Origin: a virus
DNA: 26,566 nt
Direction: 5' to 3' (one strand)
Virus record (IMG/VR): IMGVR_UViG_3300046007_010801
Location: 1-26,566 of that record
A model generated the notes under the pieces. It made no database searches. It was not told where the DNA came from and saw nothing but the letters and a program-made list of their open reading frames with translations. Shown in pieces: positions 1 through 7,469 of the stretch. The translations under genes and the position numbers were made by a program. Each line of letters opens with the position of its first letter. The stretch's first letter is position 1.

Positions 1-380
1 AATATCATCTATTCTCAGACCAATATGAATATGCTGGTACTGCTGACTTAATTGTAAGATTTCAAGATAAATTATGGTTAATGGACGTTAAAACATCAAA
101 CTCTATCCATACTTCATATAACTTACAGTTAGCTGCGTACGCTAAAGCATGGAATGAAACACATAATGAGAAAATTGAAGAAGCAGGCATTATATGGTTA
201 AAAGCAGCTACTCGTGGAGCAGCTAAGGATAAAGTACAAGGAGCTGGTTGGCAGTTGAAAAATATCGGAGATATTGATGATAATTTCAAAATGTTCCGCC
301 ATGTATATGAACTTTATAAATTAGAAAACCCAGAAGCTAAACCATCCACAGAAACACTACCAACAGTAATTAAGTTGTAA
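1..380 (+). CDS. PD-(D/E)XK nuclease, RecB/Cas4-like, C-terminal part (5' end outside window)
   Basis: This is the end of a gene that enters from the left; the first complete codon is at base 3 and no stop precedes the ATG at 81, so that ATG is internal. The visible part contains an AGTADLIV segment (the Asp of the PD motif), then LMDVKTS (D-x-K, the catalytic pair) and QLAAYAKAWNE, which matches the QxxxY motif of RecB-type nucleases. The family cleaves DNA with Mg2+, and phages use such enzymes in recombination or in trimming DNA ends. The last 50 residues are charged and have no motif I recognise. The fold is clear from the order and spacing of the motifs; the exact role cannot be told because the N-terminus, where a helicase or other domain could sit, is missing. 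Confidence 0.8.
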   Translation, partial: YHLFSDQYEYAGTADLIVRFQDKLWLMDVKTSNSIHTSYNLQLAAYAKAWNETHNEKIEEAGIIWLKAATRGAAKDKVQGAGWQLKNIGDIDDNFKMFRHVYELYKLENPEAKPSTETLPTVIKL

Positions 381-382
381 TC

Positions 383-390
383 ATATTTAT
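383..390 (+). promoter_or_regulatory. ATATTTAT motif, candidate late promoter
   Basis: The octamer lies just after a stop codon and ends 6 bases before the ATG at 397. It is one of twelve copies placed in front of genes in this window. With a normal -10 to start spacing, the transcript would begin at or next to the ATG. The promoter role is inferred. Confidence 0.45.
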
Positions 391-396
391 CTGTGT

Positions 397-2091
397 ATGG
401 TAACTATTAAAGAAATATATAATGAACTAGTCGAAGCGGCTAGTCCGTCAGCTGTGGCGTATTTTCCTGGGAGTTTTAAACCTCCCCATAAAGGTCATTT
501 TAACGCTGTTAAAAGCTTAGCATCTCGTCCATTTGTTACACAAGTGGTTGTTATAATAGGTCAAAAGGAAAAAAACGGTATAAACGCCAACATGAGTAAA
601 GACATTTGGAATATATACTTAAAAGCGCAACCTAATCCTAAAGTTAAGGTTAGAATAGCTAGTGATGCATCTCCTGTTAAAGATATATTTGATATTTTAG
701 ACAAGGATTTAAATAAAATTGCTTATGTAGCTGCTACTATGAGTGATCCTGATGATCAAGGATATGTTGAATCTTTAACTAAAGCGTTTGGTGATAGAGT
801 AAAACCACTTAATGTTGAAGAACAAACATTAGTTAATGGTCAAGTACTAACAAGTGATCAAATTCTTGCTTTAGTAGGTGAATTAAAACAATATGACTCT
901 CAGCTTAAAACAGCTGATAAAGGTACTACAATATATAGCAAAGCTAGAAATGGATACTTAAATACATTAAACAAACTAAAAGCATGCTTCCCAGAATCAG
1001 TAATCCAAAAAGGATTATTTGATGATGTAGTTAGAATCTTAGGTGTTGATTTGTTTAGTCCTGATGAATTACAAGAAAATATATTCTCAATTGGATGGTG
1101 GAGTGATGTGTTAAAAGAAGAAGAATATAAACTTGACGTTAAACCTACAGTTAAAGCTAAAGATGTTGACCCTAAAGAACTAAAGAAAGGTATTGCAGTT
1201 GAGAAAGAACACACAACAGATCTTAAAACTGCTAAACGAATAGCTTTAAATCATTTAGGTGAAGATCCAAAATACTATACTAAATTAGCTAAAGCTAAAT
1301 TAGAAGAAGAACAAAACGGTAACTTAGACTCTATAAATGATTTTATAAAATTTGCTGTTGATACTTTAGAATTACAACAAGTACCTAAAATAACTTTTAC
1401 AGATGATGAGGAATTAGCTAAGCAAATGCATTCATTAGGAATGTATAAACCTCAAACAGATGAGTTATTAGTTGTACGTGGTAATAGAATGATAGCTGAT
1501 GTTTTAAGGACATTAGCTCATGAATTAGTACACCGTAAACAAAATGAATTAGGACAACTTGAACCTGGGTCTGGAGCTACTGGATCACCAGTTGAAAATG
1601 AAGCTAACGCTGCCGCTGGTGTTTTATTAAGATTATATGGTGCTAAAAATACTGATATATATGAAGCTATAAAATTAAATGAAGTAGGTGAAATTAGTAA
1701 TCCATTTGATTGGAAATATGATTTTGCTGATGATGATGGAAACTATTTTTACTCATTTAATTCTCCCCAAAACAAATACTCAGTAGGCATCAGTTGGAGT
1801 GGAGATGACTCATACGAAGTATTATTTAATACTGAAGGTGAGATGGGTCAAGATACAGGTGAAGGAGTAGCTATGAGAGTATTATCCACTGTAACAGCTA
1901 TAACACTTGATTTTATAGATAGAATTGATCCTGAAGAAGTTATTCTTAGACCTATACAAACTAAAAAAGCAGGTGATAAAGTAGATACAAGACGTTTTAA
2001 TGTTTATGGAGCTTATTTAAGAAAAAATTTGCCTTCTGGCTATAAATTAATAACTTTAGGAGATACATACCGCATGATAAAAAATAGATAG
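397..2091 (+). CDS. Nucleotidyltransferase / DUF5661-like / HExxH metallopeptidase fusion with head-targeting leader
   Basis: A 564-residue multidomain protein. Residues 1-13 (MVTIKEIYNELVE|A) look like a capsid-targeting leader with a gp21-type cut site. Residues about 20-165 are a cytidylyltransferase-type domain: PGSFKPPHKGH carries the HxGH nucleotide-binding motif (H31, H34). Residues about 255-303 resemble DUF5661 (ELKKGIAVEKEHT, then HLGEDPKYYTKL). Residues about 310-425 contain LAHELVHRKQ, an HExxH zinc motif (H375, E376, H379), with ENEA near 400-403 as a likely third ligand, so a zincin-type peptidase. Residues about 430-564 match a C-terminal domain I recall from marine phage proteins, function unknown. 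Further LxE-type sites (DVLKE near 241, KLNE near 429) fall between domains, so the protein might be cut into parts in the prohead. Substrates of both enzyme domains are unknown. Confidence 0.75.
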   Translation: MVTIKEIYNELVEAASPSAVAYFPGSFKPPHKGHFNAVKSLASRPFVTQVVVIIGQKEKNGINANMSKDIWNIYLKAQPNPKVKVRIASDASPVKDIFDILDKDLNKIAYVAATMSDPDDQGYVESLTKAFGDRVKPLNVEEQTLVNGQVLTSDQILALVGELKQYDSQLKTADKGTTIYSKARNGYLNTLNKLKACFPESVIQKGLFDDVVRILGVDLFSPDELQENIFSIGWWSDVLKEEEYKLDVKPTVKAKDVDPKELKKGIAVEKEHTTDLKTAKRIALNHLGEDPKYYTKLAKAKLEEEQNGNLDSINDFIKFAVDTLELQQVPKITFTDDEELAKQMHSLGMYKPQTDELLVVRGNRMIADVLRTLAHELVHRKQNELGQLEPGSGATGSPVENEANAAAGVLLRLYGAKNTDIYEAIKLNEVGEISNPFDWKYDFADDDGNYFYSFNSPQNKYSVGISWSGDDSYEVLFNTEGEMGQDTGEGVAMRVLSTVTAITLDFIDRIDPEEVILRPIQTKKAGDKVDTRRFNVYGAYLRKNLPSGYKLITLGDTYRMIKNR

Positions 2092-2094
2092 GTT

Positions 2095-2565
2095 ATGAAA
2101 TACACAATATATTGTGACATGGATGGCGTACTTGTCAACTTTGTCCAAGGTTATAAAGAGTTAACAGGGATAGATACTTCCACTTATGTTCAAGGTAATG
2201 CTAATTTTTGGGCTCCTGTAGACGCAGAAGGTGCAGCTTGGTGGGCTAATTTAGATTGGATGCCTGATGGTCCTAATCTATGGAATTATATTAAAAAATA
2301 TAACCCATATATTTTATCATCTCCATCACGTAGTAACAGTTCTAGAGTAGGTAAGGATGCTTGGTGTAAAATCAACATACCAAACCAATATAGAAAACTA
2401 TTACTTTATCCTAGACATGAAAAACAAAAATTTGCTGGCCCTAATCATATACTAATTGATGATATGGCTGAAACCATTAAGGAATGGAATAATAAAGGTG
2501 GTATAGGCATACTTCATAAATCAGCTGCTACTACTATATTCACACTTAAAACTCTTGGATTATGA
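2095..2565 (+). CDS. HAD-superfamily 5'(3')-deoxyribonucleotidase-like protein
   Basis: A 156-residue protein starting 3 bases after the previous stop. The N-terminus has YCDMDGVLVNF, the HAD motif I DxDGxxx(D/N) with nucleophile D8 and acid/base D10. Motif II is probably ILSSPS (residues 73-78), the basic motif III residue lies in HEKQKFAG (109-115), and motif IV is ILIDD (119-123). This set and length fit the 5'-nucleotidase C family, which removes phosphate from nucleoside monophosphates, including small phage members. A role in nucleotide pools during DNA synthesis is plausible. It ends in a 4-base ATGA overlap with the next gene, so the two are likely translated together. The superfamily is sure; the exact substrate is not. 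Confidence 0.82.
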   Translation: MKYTIYCDMDGVLVNFVQGYKELTGIDTSTYVQGNANFWAPVDAEGAAWWANLDWMPDGPNLWNYIKKYNPYILSSPSRSNSSRVGKDAWCKINIPNQYRKLLLYPRHEKQKFAGPNHILIDDMAETIKEWNNKGGIGILHKSAATTIFTLKTLGL

Positions 2566-3137
2566 GTGAAACTAACTTAAAACGTGAATTTTCCAAACGT
2601 GATGTTCAACGTATGAGAAATATCATCACTGGTAATACTGGTGGTGCTACTGGTGTTCAAGCTGGTTATGAAAAACAACAAAACGAACATATTGAAGGTG
2701 ATATATGGGAAGAAAATGGTCGTAAATGGACTATTAAGGATGGTATTAAAAAGACAATGTCTAAACTTAGCCACTTTAAAAAATTAACACTACTACCAAT
2801 AGCTTGTCCTACCTGTTCCCAGCCCATGAAGAACACAGAGTACAATAAAAAAATGTATTCTATACATAAGATGTGTATTGATTGTGTAGCTAGAATGGAA
2901 ACTAAGTATAAAATAGAAGGTAAATATGAGAGTTACGCTAAAGGTATACTGAACGCTAATAAAAATAATGAGCTTGATGACTTTGAAGCAGCTGTACAAG
3001 ATTGGCTAACTTCACAAAATGATACGTTTGTTTCTGAAGCAGGCGATATAGAGTCATGGAAAGGTGGTAAAATAAGCGAGCTTGAAATTAAAAACATCAA
3101 AGAATACATAGCTAAGTTACGAGCAACAGAATTATAA
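2562..3137 (+). CDS. Conserved phage protein with a four-cysteine zinc-binding motif
   Basis: A 191-residue hydrophilic protein that overlaps the previous stop by 4 bases. The N-terminal half (KREFSKRDVQRMRNIITG, then GYEKQQ and GDIWEENGRKWTIKDGIK) resembles a protein family I recall from large marine and T4-like phages, with no assigned function. The middle has C82-P-T-C85 and C105-I-D-C108, a CxxC...CxxC pair about 20 residues apart that should bind one zinc ion. The C-terminal part is helical and charged, with no recognised domain. A nucleic-acid-binding role is possible because of the basic N-terminus and zinc knuckle, but nothing in the sequence proves it. Confidence 0.65.
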   Translation: MSETNLKREFSKRDVQRMRNIITGNTGGATGVQAGYEKQQNEHIEGDIWEENGRKWTIKDGIKKTMSKLSHFKKLTLLPIACPTCSQPMKNTEYNKKMYSIHKMCIDCVARMETKYKIEGKYESYAKGILNANKNNELDDFEAAVQDWLTSQNDTFVSEAGDIESWKGGKISELEIKNIKEYIAKLRATEL

Positions 3138-3154
3138 TCTTTGGCACCCTATTT

Positions 3155-3162
3155 ATATTTAT
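3155..3162 (+). promoter_or_regulatory. ATATTTAT motif, candidate late promoter
   Basis: This copy sits in an extended T/A tract between two genes and ends 21 bases before the ATG at 3184. The gap between the genes is only 46 bases. The promoter role is inferred from the repeated placement. Confidence 0.45.
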
Positions 3163-3183
3163 ATAGGAATAATTCTAGCTTAA

Positions 3184-3582
3184 ATGGAAGTAACAGTAAT
3201 AACTAAAAATAGCCAACCAATGGCTGATTTTGTATCAACCTTATTGGAATCTCGCAACCAAGCCCATGTATTTCATTGGCAAGTTCAAGGTGAAGGATCA
3301 GATGCTAGACATAGAGCATTAGAAACATACTATGATGAAATTGTTGATTTAATTGATGAATTAGTTGAATCATATCAAGGTCGTTATGGAATACTACGTG
3401 GTTATAAAGGTAACGCTGAATATCTTGAAAATCAAAGTGAATTAAAATACTTTGAAGCACTTTGCATGTATGTTGAAAAAAATCGCGGCTCATTACCTCA
3501 AGACTCATACATCCAAAACCAGATTGATGAAATAGTAAAGTTAATTGAAATAACTAAGAATAAACTAATAAACTTACGTTAA
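3184..3582 (+). CDS. Ferritin/Dps-like helical phage protein (DUF5856-like)
   Basis: A 132-residue, mostly helical protein. The segment QAHVFHWQVQGEGSDARHRALETYYDEIVDLIDELVESYQG (residues about 26-66 in two stretches) matches a small phage family, DUF5856-like, in which the HWQ, ARHRAL and DELVE elements resemble the two-helix core of Dps/ferritin-like proteins. Candidate metal ligands are H28, H31, H43, E47 and D51. Ferritin-like proteins bind iron or protect DNA from oxidation, but a distant phage member may not keep this activity. The stop overlaps the next start by one base (TAATG), linking it to the small-protein cluster downstream. Family membership is judged from motif memory, so the function is tentative. 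Confidence 0.6.
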   Translation: MEVTVITKNSQPMADFVSTLLESRNQAHVFHWQVQGEGSDARHRALETYYDEIVDLIDELVESYQGRYGILRGYKGNAEYLENQSELKYFEALCMYVEKNRGSLPQDSYIQNQIDEIVKLIEITKNKLINLR

Positions 3583-4319
3583 TGAGATTAGTTGATATAT
3601 TAAAAGAAGGTCTAGAAGATCATGCTAAATATGAACTAACCAAAGCTGGTTTGTTTGATAAAGATTCTGACTATGGTGGAATGATAGGTAAAGCTGTTTT
3701 AGAACTAACCCAAACATTTGCTAAACAAGGTCATAGTGGTATGAGTGCCGCTTGGGTTAGAGAATTATTTAATAAACTAGCTAATTATGAAACATTAACT
3801 CCAATCACTAACGAAGCTGAAGAGTGGAATGATATTACTGAATATAATGGTAATGGTAAACAATTATTCCAAAATAAACGTAATCCTGCTGTCTTTTCTA
3901 AAGATGGAGGTAAAACATGGTATAATGTAAATGAAAAGACTATTAAAGAAGGAATTAAAATAGGTCTTACTCAATATAAAACATTACTTAAAGAAGAAGA
4001 AAATCCAATAGTATATAAGATAAAGGGTATTCTTGTTACCAACACTGAAATACGTGGACAAACTGATATTTTATCTGATATTCGTTCTTTATCAGGTATC
4101 ACAATTGTATCAAGCAAAGAATTACGCCCTGACGCTGAAGTGACAGATAATCCTTATTTTTATTCTGAATTGAGTGTTAAGATTGATCCACATCCTTATT
4201 TAGGTAAAGGTGGATTTGGTAGAACTAATCTAGAAAATCTAATTAAAGCTATTAACCGTATTCAAGGTGTACGTAATTTTAAAATTACATCTAAAGTAAC
4301 ATCTGCAAAACCATACTAA
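3582..4319 (+). CDS. Two-domain protein with capsid-targeting leader; predicted head-packaged
   Basis: A 245-residue protein starting inside the previous stop (TAATG). It begins MRLVDILKE|G, a clear gp21-type leader. Residues about 13-115 (HAKYELTKAGLFDKDSDYGG, QGHSGMSA, EEWNDI, FQNKRNPAVF) match a domain common in T4-like phage genomes with no known activity. A second domain (about 141-240) with the look of a small alpha/beta fold (VYKIKGILVT, then ILSDIRSLSGITIVSS) follows. Between the two lies KTLLKE|EE (residues 133-140), another (L/I)xE-type site, so the two halves could be separated during head maturation. Its place among several proteins with the same type of leader supports a packaged internal protein. 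The biochemical function is unknown. Confidence 0.6.
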   Translation: MRLVDILKEGLEDHAKYELTKAGLFDKDSDYGGMIGKAVLELTQTFAKQGHSGMSAAWVRELFNKLANYETLTPITNEAEEWNDITEYNGNGKQLFQNKRNPAVFSKDGGKTWYNVNEKTIKEGIKIGLTQYKTLLKEEENPIVYKIKGILVTNTEIRGQTDILSDIRSLSGITIVSSKELRPDAEVTDNPYFYSELSVKIDPHPYLGKGGFGRTNLENLIKAINRIQGVRNFKITSKVTSAKPY

Positions 4320-4594
4320 TGAAACTACTTAAACTCATACAAGAACTAGAAAAACCAACTCAGATATACTCCCCAGGCTCTGAACCAGAGAAAACATCTG
4401 GCGGTAAAGAATCTGAGATATTACCTAGTGGTGAAGTAGTATATTATGATAATATTAGATTATCTAATTTAACTAAAGCACTTAAAAAAGAAATTAAAAA
4501 ATTTGACACGAGAAATCCTGGCAAAATAAAAAATATTTCTGGTATTAATAGAGCATTAGATCAAATTACAGGTATACTTAAACAAGCTAACTAA
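4319..4594 (+). CDS. Small protein with capsid-targeting-like leader
   Basis: A 91-residue protein, translation-coupled to both neighbours through TAATG junctions. It starts MKLLKLIQELE|K, similar to the other leaders in this cluster, although the residue after the proposed cut is Lys instead of Ala/Gly, which makes cleavage less certain. The rest is polar and lysine-rich, with a Ser/Gly/Pro linker (residues about 17-40) and a C-terminal helix. I do not recognise the family. The position and leader suggest a head-packaged small basic protein. Confidence 0.5.
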   Translation: MKLLKLIQELEKPTQIYSPGSEPEKTSGGKESEILPSGEVVYYDNIRLSNLTKALKKEIKKFDTRNPGKIKNISGINRALDQITGILKQAN

Positions 4595-5205
4595 TGGACT
4601 TAAGAGATATAATACACCAAATAGATGAAACTCAAGACATTCATGGTCCTAAGTTATCATTAAATGAAAATAAAGCTAATTTATCTGAAGGTCTTCAATA
4701 TCATATTGATAATGATCTTCAACTAATTGAAAATATATACCGTCCATTATCTATTAATTATTTTGCTTTATTTCGTGAAGCAAGACAATTATATAATGAT
4801 GGTAAAATATTAGTATCAACTGCTGATAGAGAATTACTTGAAACTCAAATAGGTGAGTTTGGAGAATATAATGGGATTAAAGTTCCATTAGACTATATCA
4901 TAACAGAAGGTGAGTTGGAAGAAGAAAAAAAAGTACAACTTGGTAAACCAAAACGTGGTGGTTCTAAAAAGTTTTATGTATTTGTTAAAGATCCTAAAAC
5001 TAAACGTGTTAAAAAAGTATCATTTGGTATGGCAGGTGGTGGGTTAAGAGCTAAACTTAATAACCCACAAGCACGCCGTGCCTTTTCTAATCGCCATAAT
5101 TGTCCTCAGAAAAAAGATAGAACTAAAGCTTCATATTGGAGCTGTCGTTTACCTCGTTATGCAAAACTATTAGGATTTAAAACAACATTTAGTGGATATT
5201 GGTAA
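4594..5205 (+). CDS. Predicted head-packaged protein with basic C-terminal phage domain
   Basis: A 203-residue protein joined to its neighbours by TAATG. It begins MDLRDIIHQIDE|T, a variant leader. A middle domain (about 33-101: EGLQYHIDNDLQLIENIYRP, then GEFGEYNGIKVPLDYI) recurs in marine phage proteins from memory. Then comes IITE|GELEEEKK (102-112), a good (L/I)xE|G site, followed by a basic domain (117-203) with GKPKRGGSKKFYVFVKDP, RRAFSNRHNC and SYWSCRLPRYAKLL. This last domain is frequent in T4-like phages and, being Lys/Arg-rich, could contact DNA inside the head. Cleavage at E105 would release it as a separate peptide. Domain order is visible; functions are unknown. Confidence 0.6.
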   Translation: MDLRDIIHQIDETQDIHGPKLSLNENKANLSEGLQYHIDNDLQLIENIYRPLSINYFALFREARQLYNDGKILVSTADRELLETQIGEFGEYNGIKVPLDYIITEGELEEEKKVQLGKPKRGGSKKFYVFVKDPKTKRVKKVSFGMAGGGLRAKLNNPQARRAFSNRHNCPQKKDRTKASYWSCRLPRYAKLLGFKTTFSGYW

Positions 5206-5432
5206 TGATTAGTTTAATTCAAATATTAAAAGAAGGAAAAATCGAATACCCTGCTGATCATCAGCCTGGTATGCGTGTGACTAAAGGTGGTTCAATGTGC
5301 GCTAATTGTGAATATTGGATCGCTGAAGGTAATTTATGTAATAACCAATATTGGCTCCAATGGAATGATGGCGATGAGCAAGTTCCATACCCCGCCGATG
5401 AATATTGCTGTAATTGGTGGCATGCTAAATAA
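5205..5432 (+). CDS. Cysteine-rich, possibly Fe-S (HiPIP-like) protein with capsid-targeting leader
   Basis: A 75-residue protein. The ATG at 5205 overlaps the previous stop as TAATG and is preferred over an in-frame TTG at 5199, because it puts MISLIQILKE|G at the N-terminus, a leader like those nearby. The mature part has C32-A-N-C35, C45, C68 and C69 (EYCCNWW). A CxxC pair followed by two spaced Cys and an aromatic end is like high-potential iron-sulfur proteins, though spacing differs and a zinc site is also possible. An injected metal- or cluster-binding protein would be unusual. The gene and leader are well supported; the cofactor is a guess. Confidence 0.6.
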   Translation: MISLIQILKEGKIEYPADHQPGMRVTKGGSMCANCEYWIAEGNLCNNQYWLQWNDGDEQVPYPADEYCCNWWHAK

Positions 5433-5438
5433 ATTAAC

Positions 5439-5702
5439 ATGAGTCAACCATATACAGACTTATTAGTTACAAGTGAATATATAATTAGGGAATTTGATGA
5501 AAACATTGACCCTATAGAATTAATGTGGCATCGAGATGATGAAAATAGAACAATAGAAATAATTGGGAATACTGATTGGATGATACAGTTAGAAGATAAA
5601 TTACCAACTTCAATGAATAATCCAATATTTATCCCTAAACATGCGTGGCATAGAGCCATAAAAGGAACAGGTAATTTAAAACTTAAAATATATAAATGTT
5701 AA
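5439..5702 (+). CDS. Cupin-like small phage protein
   Basis: An 87-residue protein with WHRDDENRTIEIIG, TDWMIQLEDKLP and IFIPKHAWHRAIKGTGNLKLKI. The arrangement of short beta strands with WHRD early and WHR late recalls small cupin-type phage proteins, whose paired His residues can bind a metal. The family recurs in marine phages, but I know of no proven function. It has no leader of the (L/I)xE type, unlike most of its neighbours. It overlaps the next gene by 7 bases. Confidence 0.6.
   Translation: MSQPYTDLLVTSEYIIREFDENIDPIELMWHRDDENRTIEIIGNTDWMIQLEDKLPTSMNNPIFIPKHAWHRAIKGTGNLKLKIYKC
5625..5632 (+). other. Intragenic copy of ATATTTAT
   Basis: An exact copy of the proposed promoter motif inside the cupin-like gene, about 64 bases before the next start (5696). 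It may be chance in AT-rich DNA. It is listed because it is the one exact intragenic copy I noticed. Confidence 0.25.
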
Positions 5703-5893
5703 ATAAAATGTTAAACACTATTAATTCACCTGAAGCTAACGCGGCTGGGGTAATTACAACATGCCTGACAGCACTTAATAGTTTCTTTCAGATGTTTAAT
5801 CCTGTATTAACAGGTATATTTTATATAGCATCTATAGCATGGTTAGCTGTTCAAATATATTATAAAGTAAAAAACAAAAATAAAAATGGGTAA
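5696..5893 (+). CDS. Small membrane protein, holin candidate
   Basis: A 65-residue protein with one strong membrane segment (VLTGIFYIASIAWLAVQIYY, about 37-56), a weaker hydrophobic segment before it (about 17-34), and a Lys/Asn-rich C-terminal tail. Size, membrane segments and basic tail fit a class II holin, the pore that lets the endolysin or proton-motive-force collapse end infection. No endolysin is visible in the window, so the call rests on topology alone. It overlaps both neighbours by 7-8 bases. A second ATG at 5708 is a possible alternative start. Confidence 0.5.
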   Translation: MLNKMLNTINSPEANAAGVITTCLTALNSFFQMFNPVLTGIFYIASIAWLAVQIYYKVKNKNKNG

Positions 5894-6347
5894 AGAATTA
5901 GTTCGCGCCTTAATTACTGAAACAGTAAAAGATCGCATTAAACAAATTAAAGAAAAAGCTGAAGCTAGTAAAACAGCACACGCTAAAGACGTGGTTAAAA
6001 TCCTAGAAGATGAAGCTAAAGTACTTGATAAATTAGCTACTGCTGTTAAAAAAGAATATGACAAGCATGACTTTGGTGAGTTAAAGAAAGAATTAGATCG
6101 TCTTGAATCATTACGTGATTCTAAATTGGCTAAGGCTGAAGCTTTAAAGAAAAAGCACATGGCTGGTGAGAAAAGCGATAAGAAAAAGAAAATTGAAGAA
6201 AAACTAAAACCTAAAATGGGCGCAGGTGCTTATGTTAAAGATTTTGAAAAATCTAAAGCTCCACAGTTCAAAGGTAAGTCTAAAGAGAAAAAACAAAAAA
6301 TGGCTATCGCCGCTTATCTATCAGCTAAGGGTGAGAAGAAAAAATAA
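5886..6347 (+). CDS. Lys-rich coiled-coil protein with possible capsid-targeting leader
   Basis: A 153-residue, very basic, alpha-helical protein. It begins MGKELVRALITE|T, ending in an ITE site. Residues about 15-105 are a long charged helix or coiled coil; the C-terminal part (GAGAYVKDFEKSKAPQFKGK, then KEKKQKMAIAAYLSAKG) matches a short module that I recall at the end of many T4-like and marine phage proteins. The strong positive charge would suit a DNA-neutralising internal head protein. It overlaps the holin-like gene by 8 bases and joins the next gene through TAATG. The function is unknown. Confidence 0.6.
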   Translation: MGKELVRALITETVKDRIKQIKEKAEASKTAHAKDVVKILEDEAKVLDKLATAVKKEYDKHDFGELKKELDRLESLRDSKLAKAEALKKKHMAGEKSDKKKKIEEKLKPKMGAGAYVKDFEKSKAPQFKGKSKEKKQKMAIAAYLSAKGEKKK

Positions 6348-7144
6348 TGATTAACCTAAAAGACATATTAGTTGAAGCTCTACTTGAGAAAAAAGCAGAC
6401 AGATGTAAACGCATAGCTGATAGACGCTATGATAAACCATCAGCTTATAAATCAGGAGCTATAGTAAGATGTCGTCAAGGTAAAATTTGGAAAGACCTCA
6501 AAGAAGATGATTTAGAAGAAGCTAAACAAGTTGGTATTTTATATCACTGGACATCATTAAAAAATTTAGAAGATATAATTAAAACTAATACCATACGCCC
6601 CGCCTATTCTGAGTTTGATGATGAAGATCAAGGGGTTTCTTTAACTCGAAGCAAAAACAAACATCAATTTGGAATATCTGAAGCAGCAGATTGTGTTATA
6701 GTTTTAGATGGAGATAAATTATCTAATAATTATAAAATTAAACCATATAATGATTTAGAAGTAGCTCAGTATGATGATTTTGGTGTTTTTGATGAAATGG
6801 AAGAAAGATTATTAGGTTCTATTAAAAATTTAAACAAATATGTAGTAAAAATCATACTGTATAAATCAGATCCTAAAATTGAATCTTTATTAAAAGAAAA
6901 AAATATACCCTACGAATTAAATTTAAATGAATCACTACATAAGTGGTTTTCAAGAAAAGGAGGCGCTGGCAAAGAAGGTGGTTGGGTTGATTGTAATACA
7001 TGCCGTAAAGTAGATGGTAAAACTAAGTGTAAACCTTGTGGTAGAAAAGAAGGTGAAAAACGAGCTAAATACCCGTCATGTCGACCAACACCCGCAGGAT
7101 GTAAAAGACCAGGCAAAGGTAAAACTTGGGGTAAAACAAAATAA
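6347..7144 (+). CDS. ADP-ribosyltransferase-like protein with capsid-targeting leader
   Basis: A 265-residue protein. N-terminus: [11 protein letters not shown], a textbook gp21-type leader. Residues about 15-48 ([27 protein letters not shown]) match a short Cys/basic module common in phages. Residues about 62-172 have the order LYHWTS (65-70), VSLTR (97-101), VIVLDGDKL and EMEERLL (150-156), which resembles the H/R-S-E pattern of ADP-ribosyltransferase folds, with E150-x-E152 or E153 as candidate catalytic Glu. LNLNE|S (191-196) then separates a C-terminal Cys-rich basic module ([29 protein letters not shown]). T4 packages its ADP-ribosyltransferase Alt in the head, so a packaged enzyme of this type makes sense. 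The ART assignment rests on motif order only. Confidence 0.6.
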   Translation: MINLKDILVEALLEKKADRCKRIADRRYDKPSAYKSGAIVRCRQGKIWKDLKEDDLEEAKQVGILYHWTSLKNLEDIIKTNTIRPAYSEFDDEDQGVSLTRSKNKHQFGISEAADCVIVLDGDKLSNNYKIKPYNDLEVAQYDDFGVFDEMEERLLGSIKNLNKYVVKIILYKSDPKIESLLKEKNIPYELNLNESLHKWFSRKGGAGKEGGWVDCNTCRKVDGKTKCKPCGRKEGEKRAKYPSCRPTPAGCKRPGKGKTWGKTK

Positions 7145-7145
7145 T

Positions 7146-7469
7146 ATGAAATTACTTAATATACTTAAAGAAACTTTAGATCCTGTTGGTAAAGAAGACA
7201 GTGATATAAATAATGATGGTAAAGTAGATAAAACTGATAAGTATTTATCTGCTCGTCGTAAAGCTATATCTAAAACTATTAAAAAAGAAGGTGAAGACCA
7301 TGAAGTGTCTATGGCTCAAAGTAGTTTAAAAGTAATAATTCAATCCGCCCAAGAATTAATGACTAAAATGGGTCAAGAAGAAAAAGATATACCTGGATGG
7401 ATTCAAGATCACATCACTAACGCTGAGAATTATATTAATCAAGCTAATAAAGGATACCACGAACTATAA
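7146..7469 (+). CDS. EF-hand-loop protein with capsid-targeting leader
   Basis: A 107-residue protein. The ATG at 7146 is chosen over in-frame upstream starts that would run deep into the previous gene, because it follows that gene's stop by one base and gives [10 protein letters not shown], a typical leader. Next is a 12-residue loop with D20, N22, D24, G25, D28 and D31, matching the D-x-(D/N)-x-D-G pattern of EF-hand or dockerin calcium loops, followed by a helix ([14 protein letters not shown]). The C-terminal half ([23 protein letters not shown]) matches a helical module I recall from marine phage head or hypothetical proteins. Calcium binding is likely from the loop; the role is unknown. 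Confidence 0.65.
   Translation: MKLLNILKETLDPVGKEDSDINNDGKVDKTDKYLSARRKAISKTIKKEGEDHEVSMAQSSLKVIIQSAQELMTKMGQEEKDIPGWIQDHITNAENYINQANKGYHEL

Noticed and set aside
3229-3255. LLE|S near the start of the ferritin-like protein as a packaging leader
   Set aside because: It is part of the conserved first helix of the family, and the preceding residues do not look like the other leaders.
7014-7145. Longer start for the EF-hand protein inside the previous gene
   Set aside because: The ATG at 7146 follows the upstream stop by one base and yields the cluster's typical leader; the extension is read from another frame of a recognised domain.
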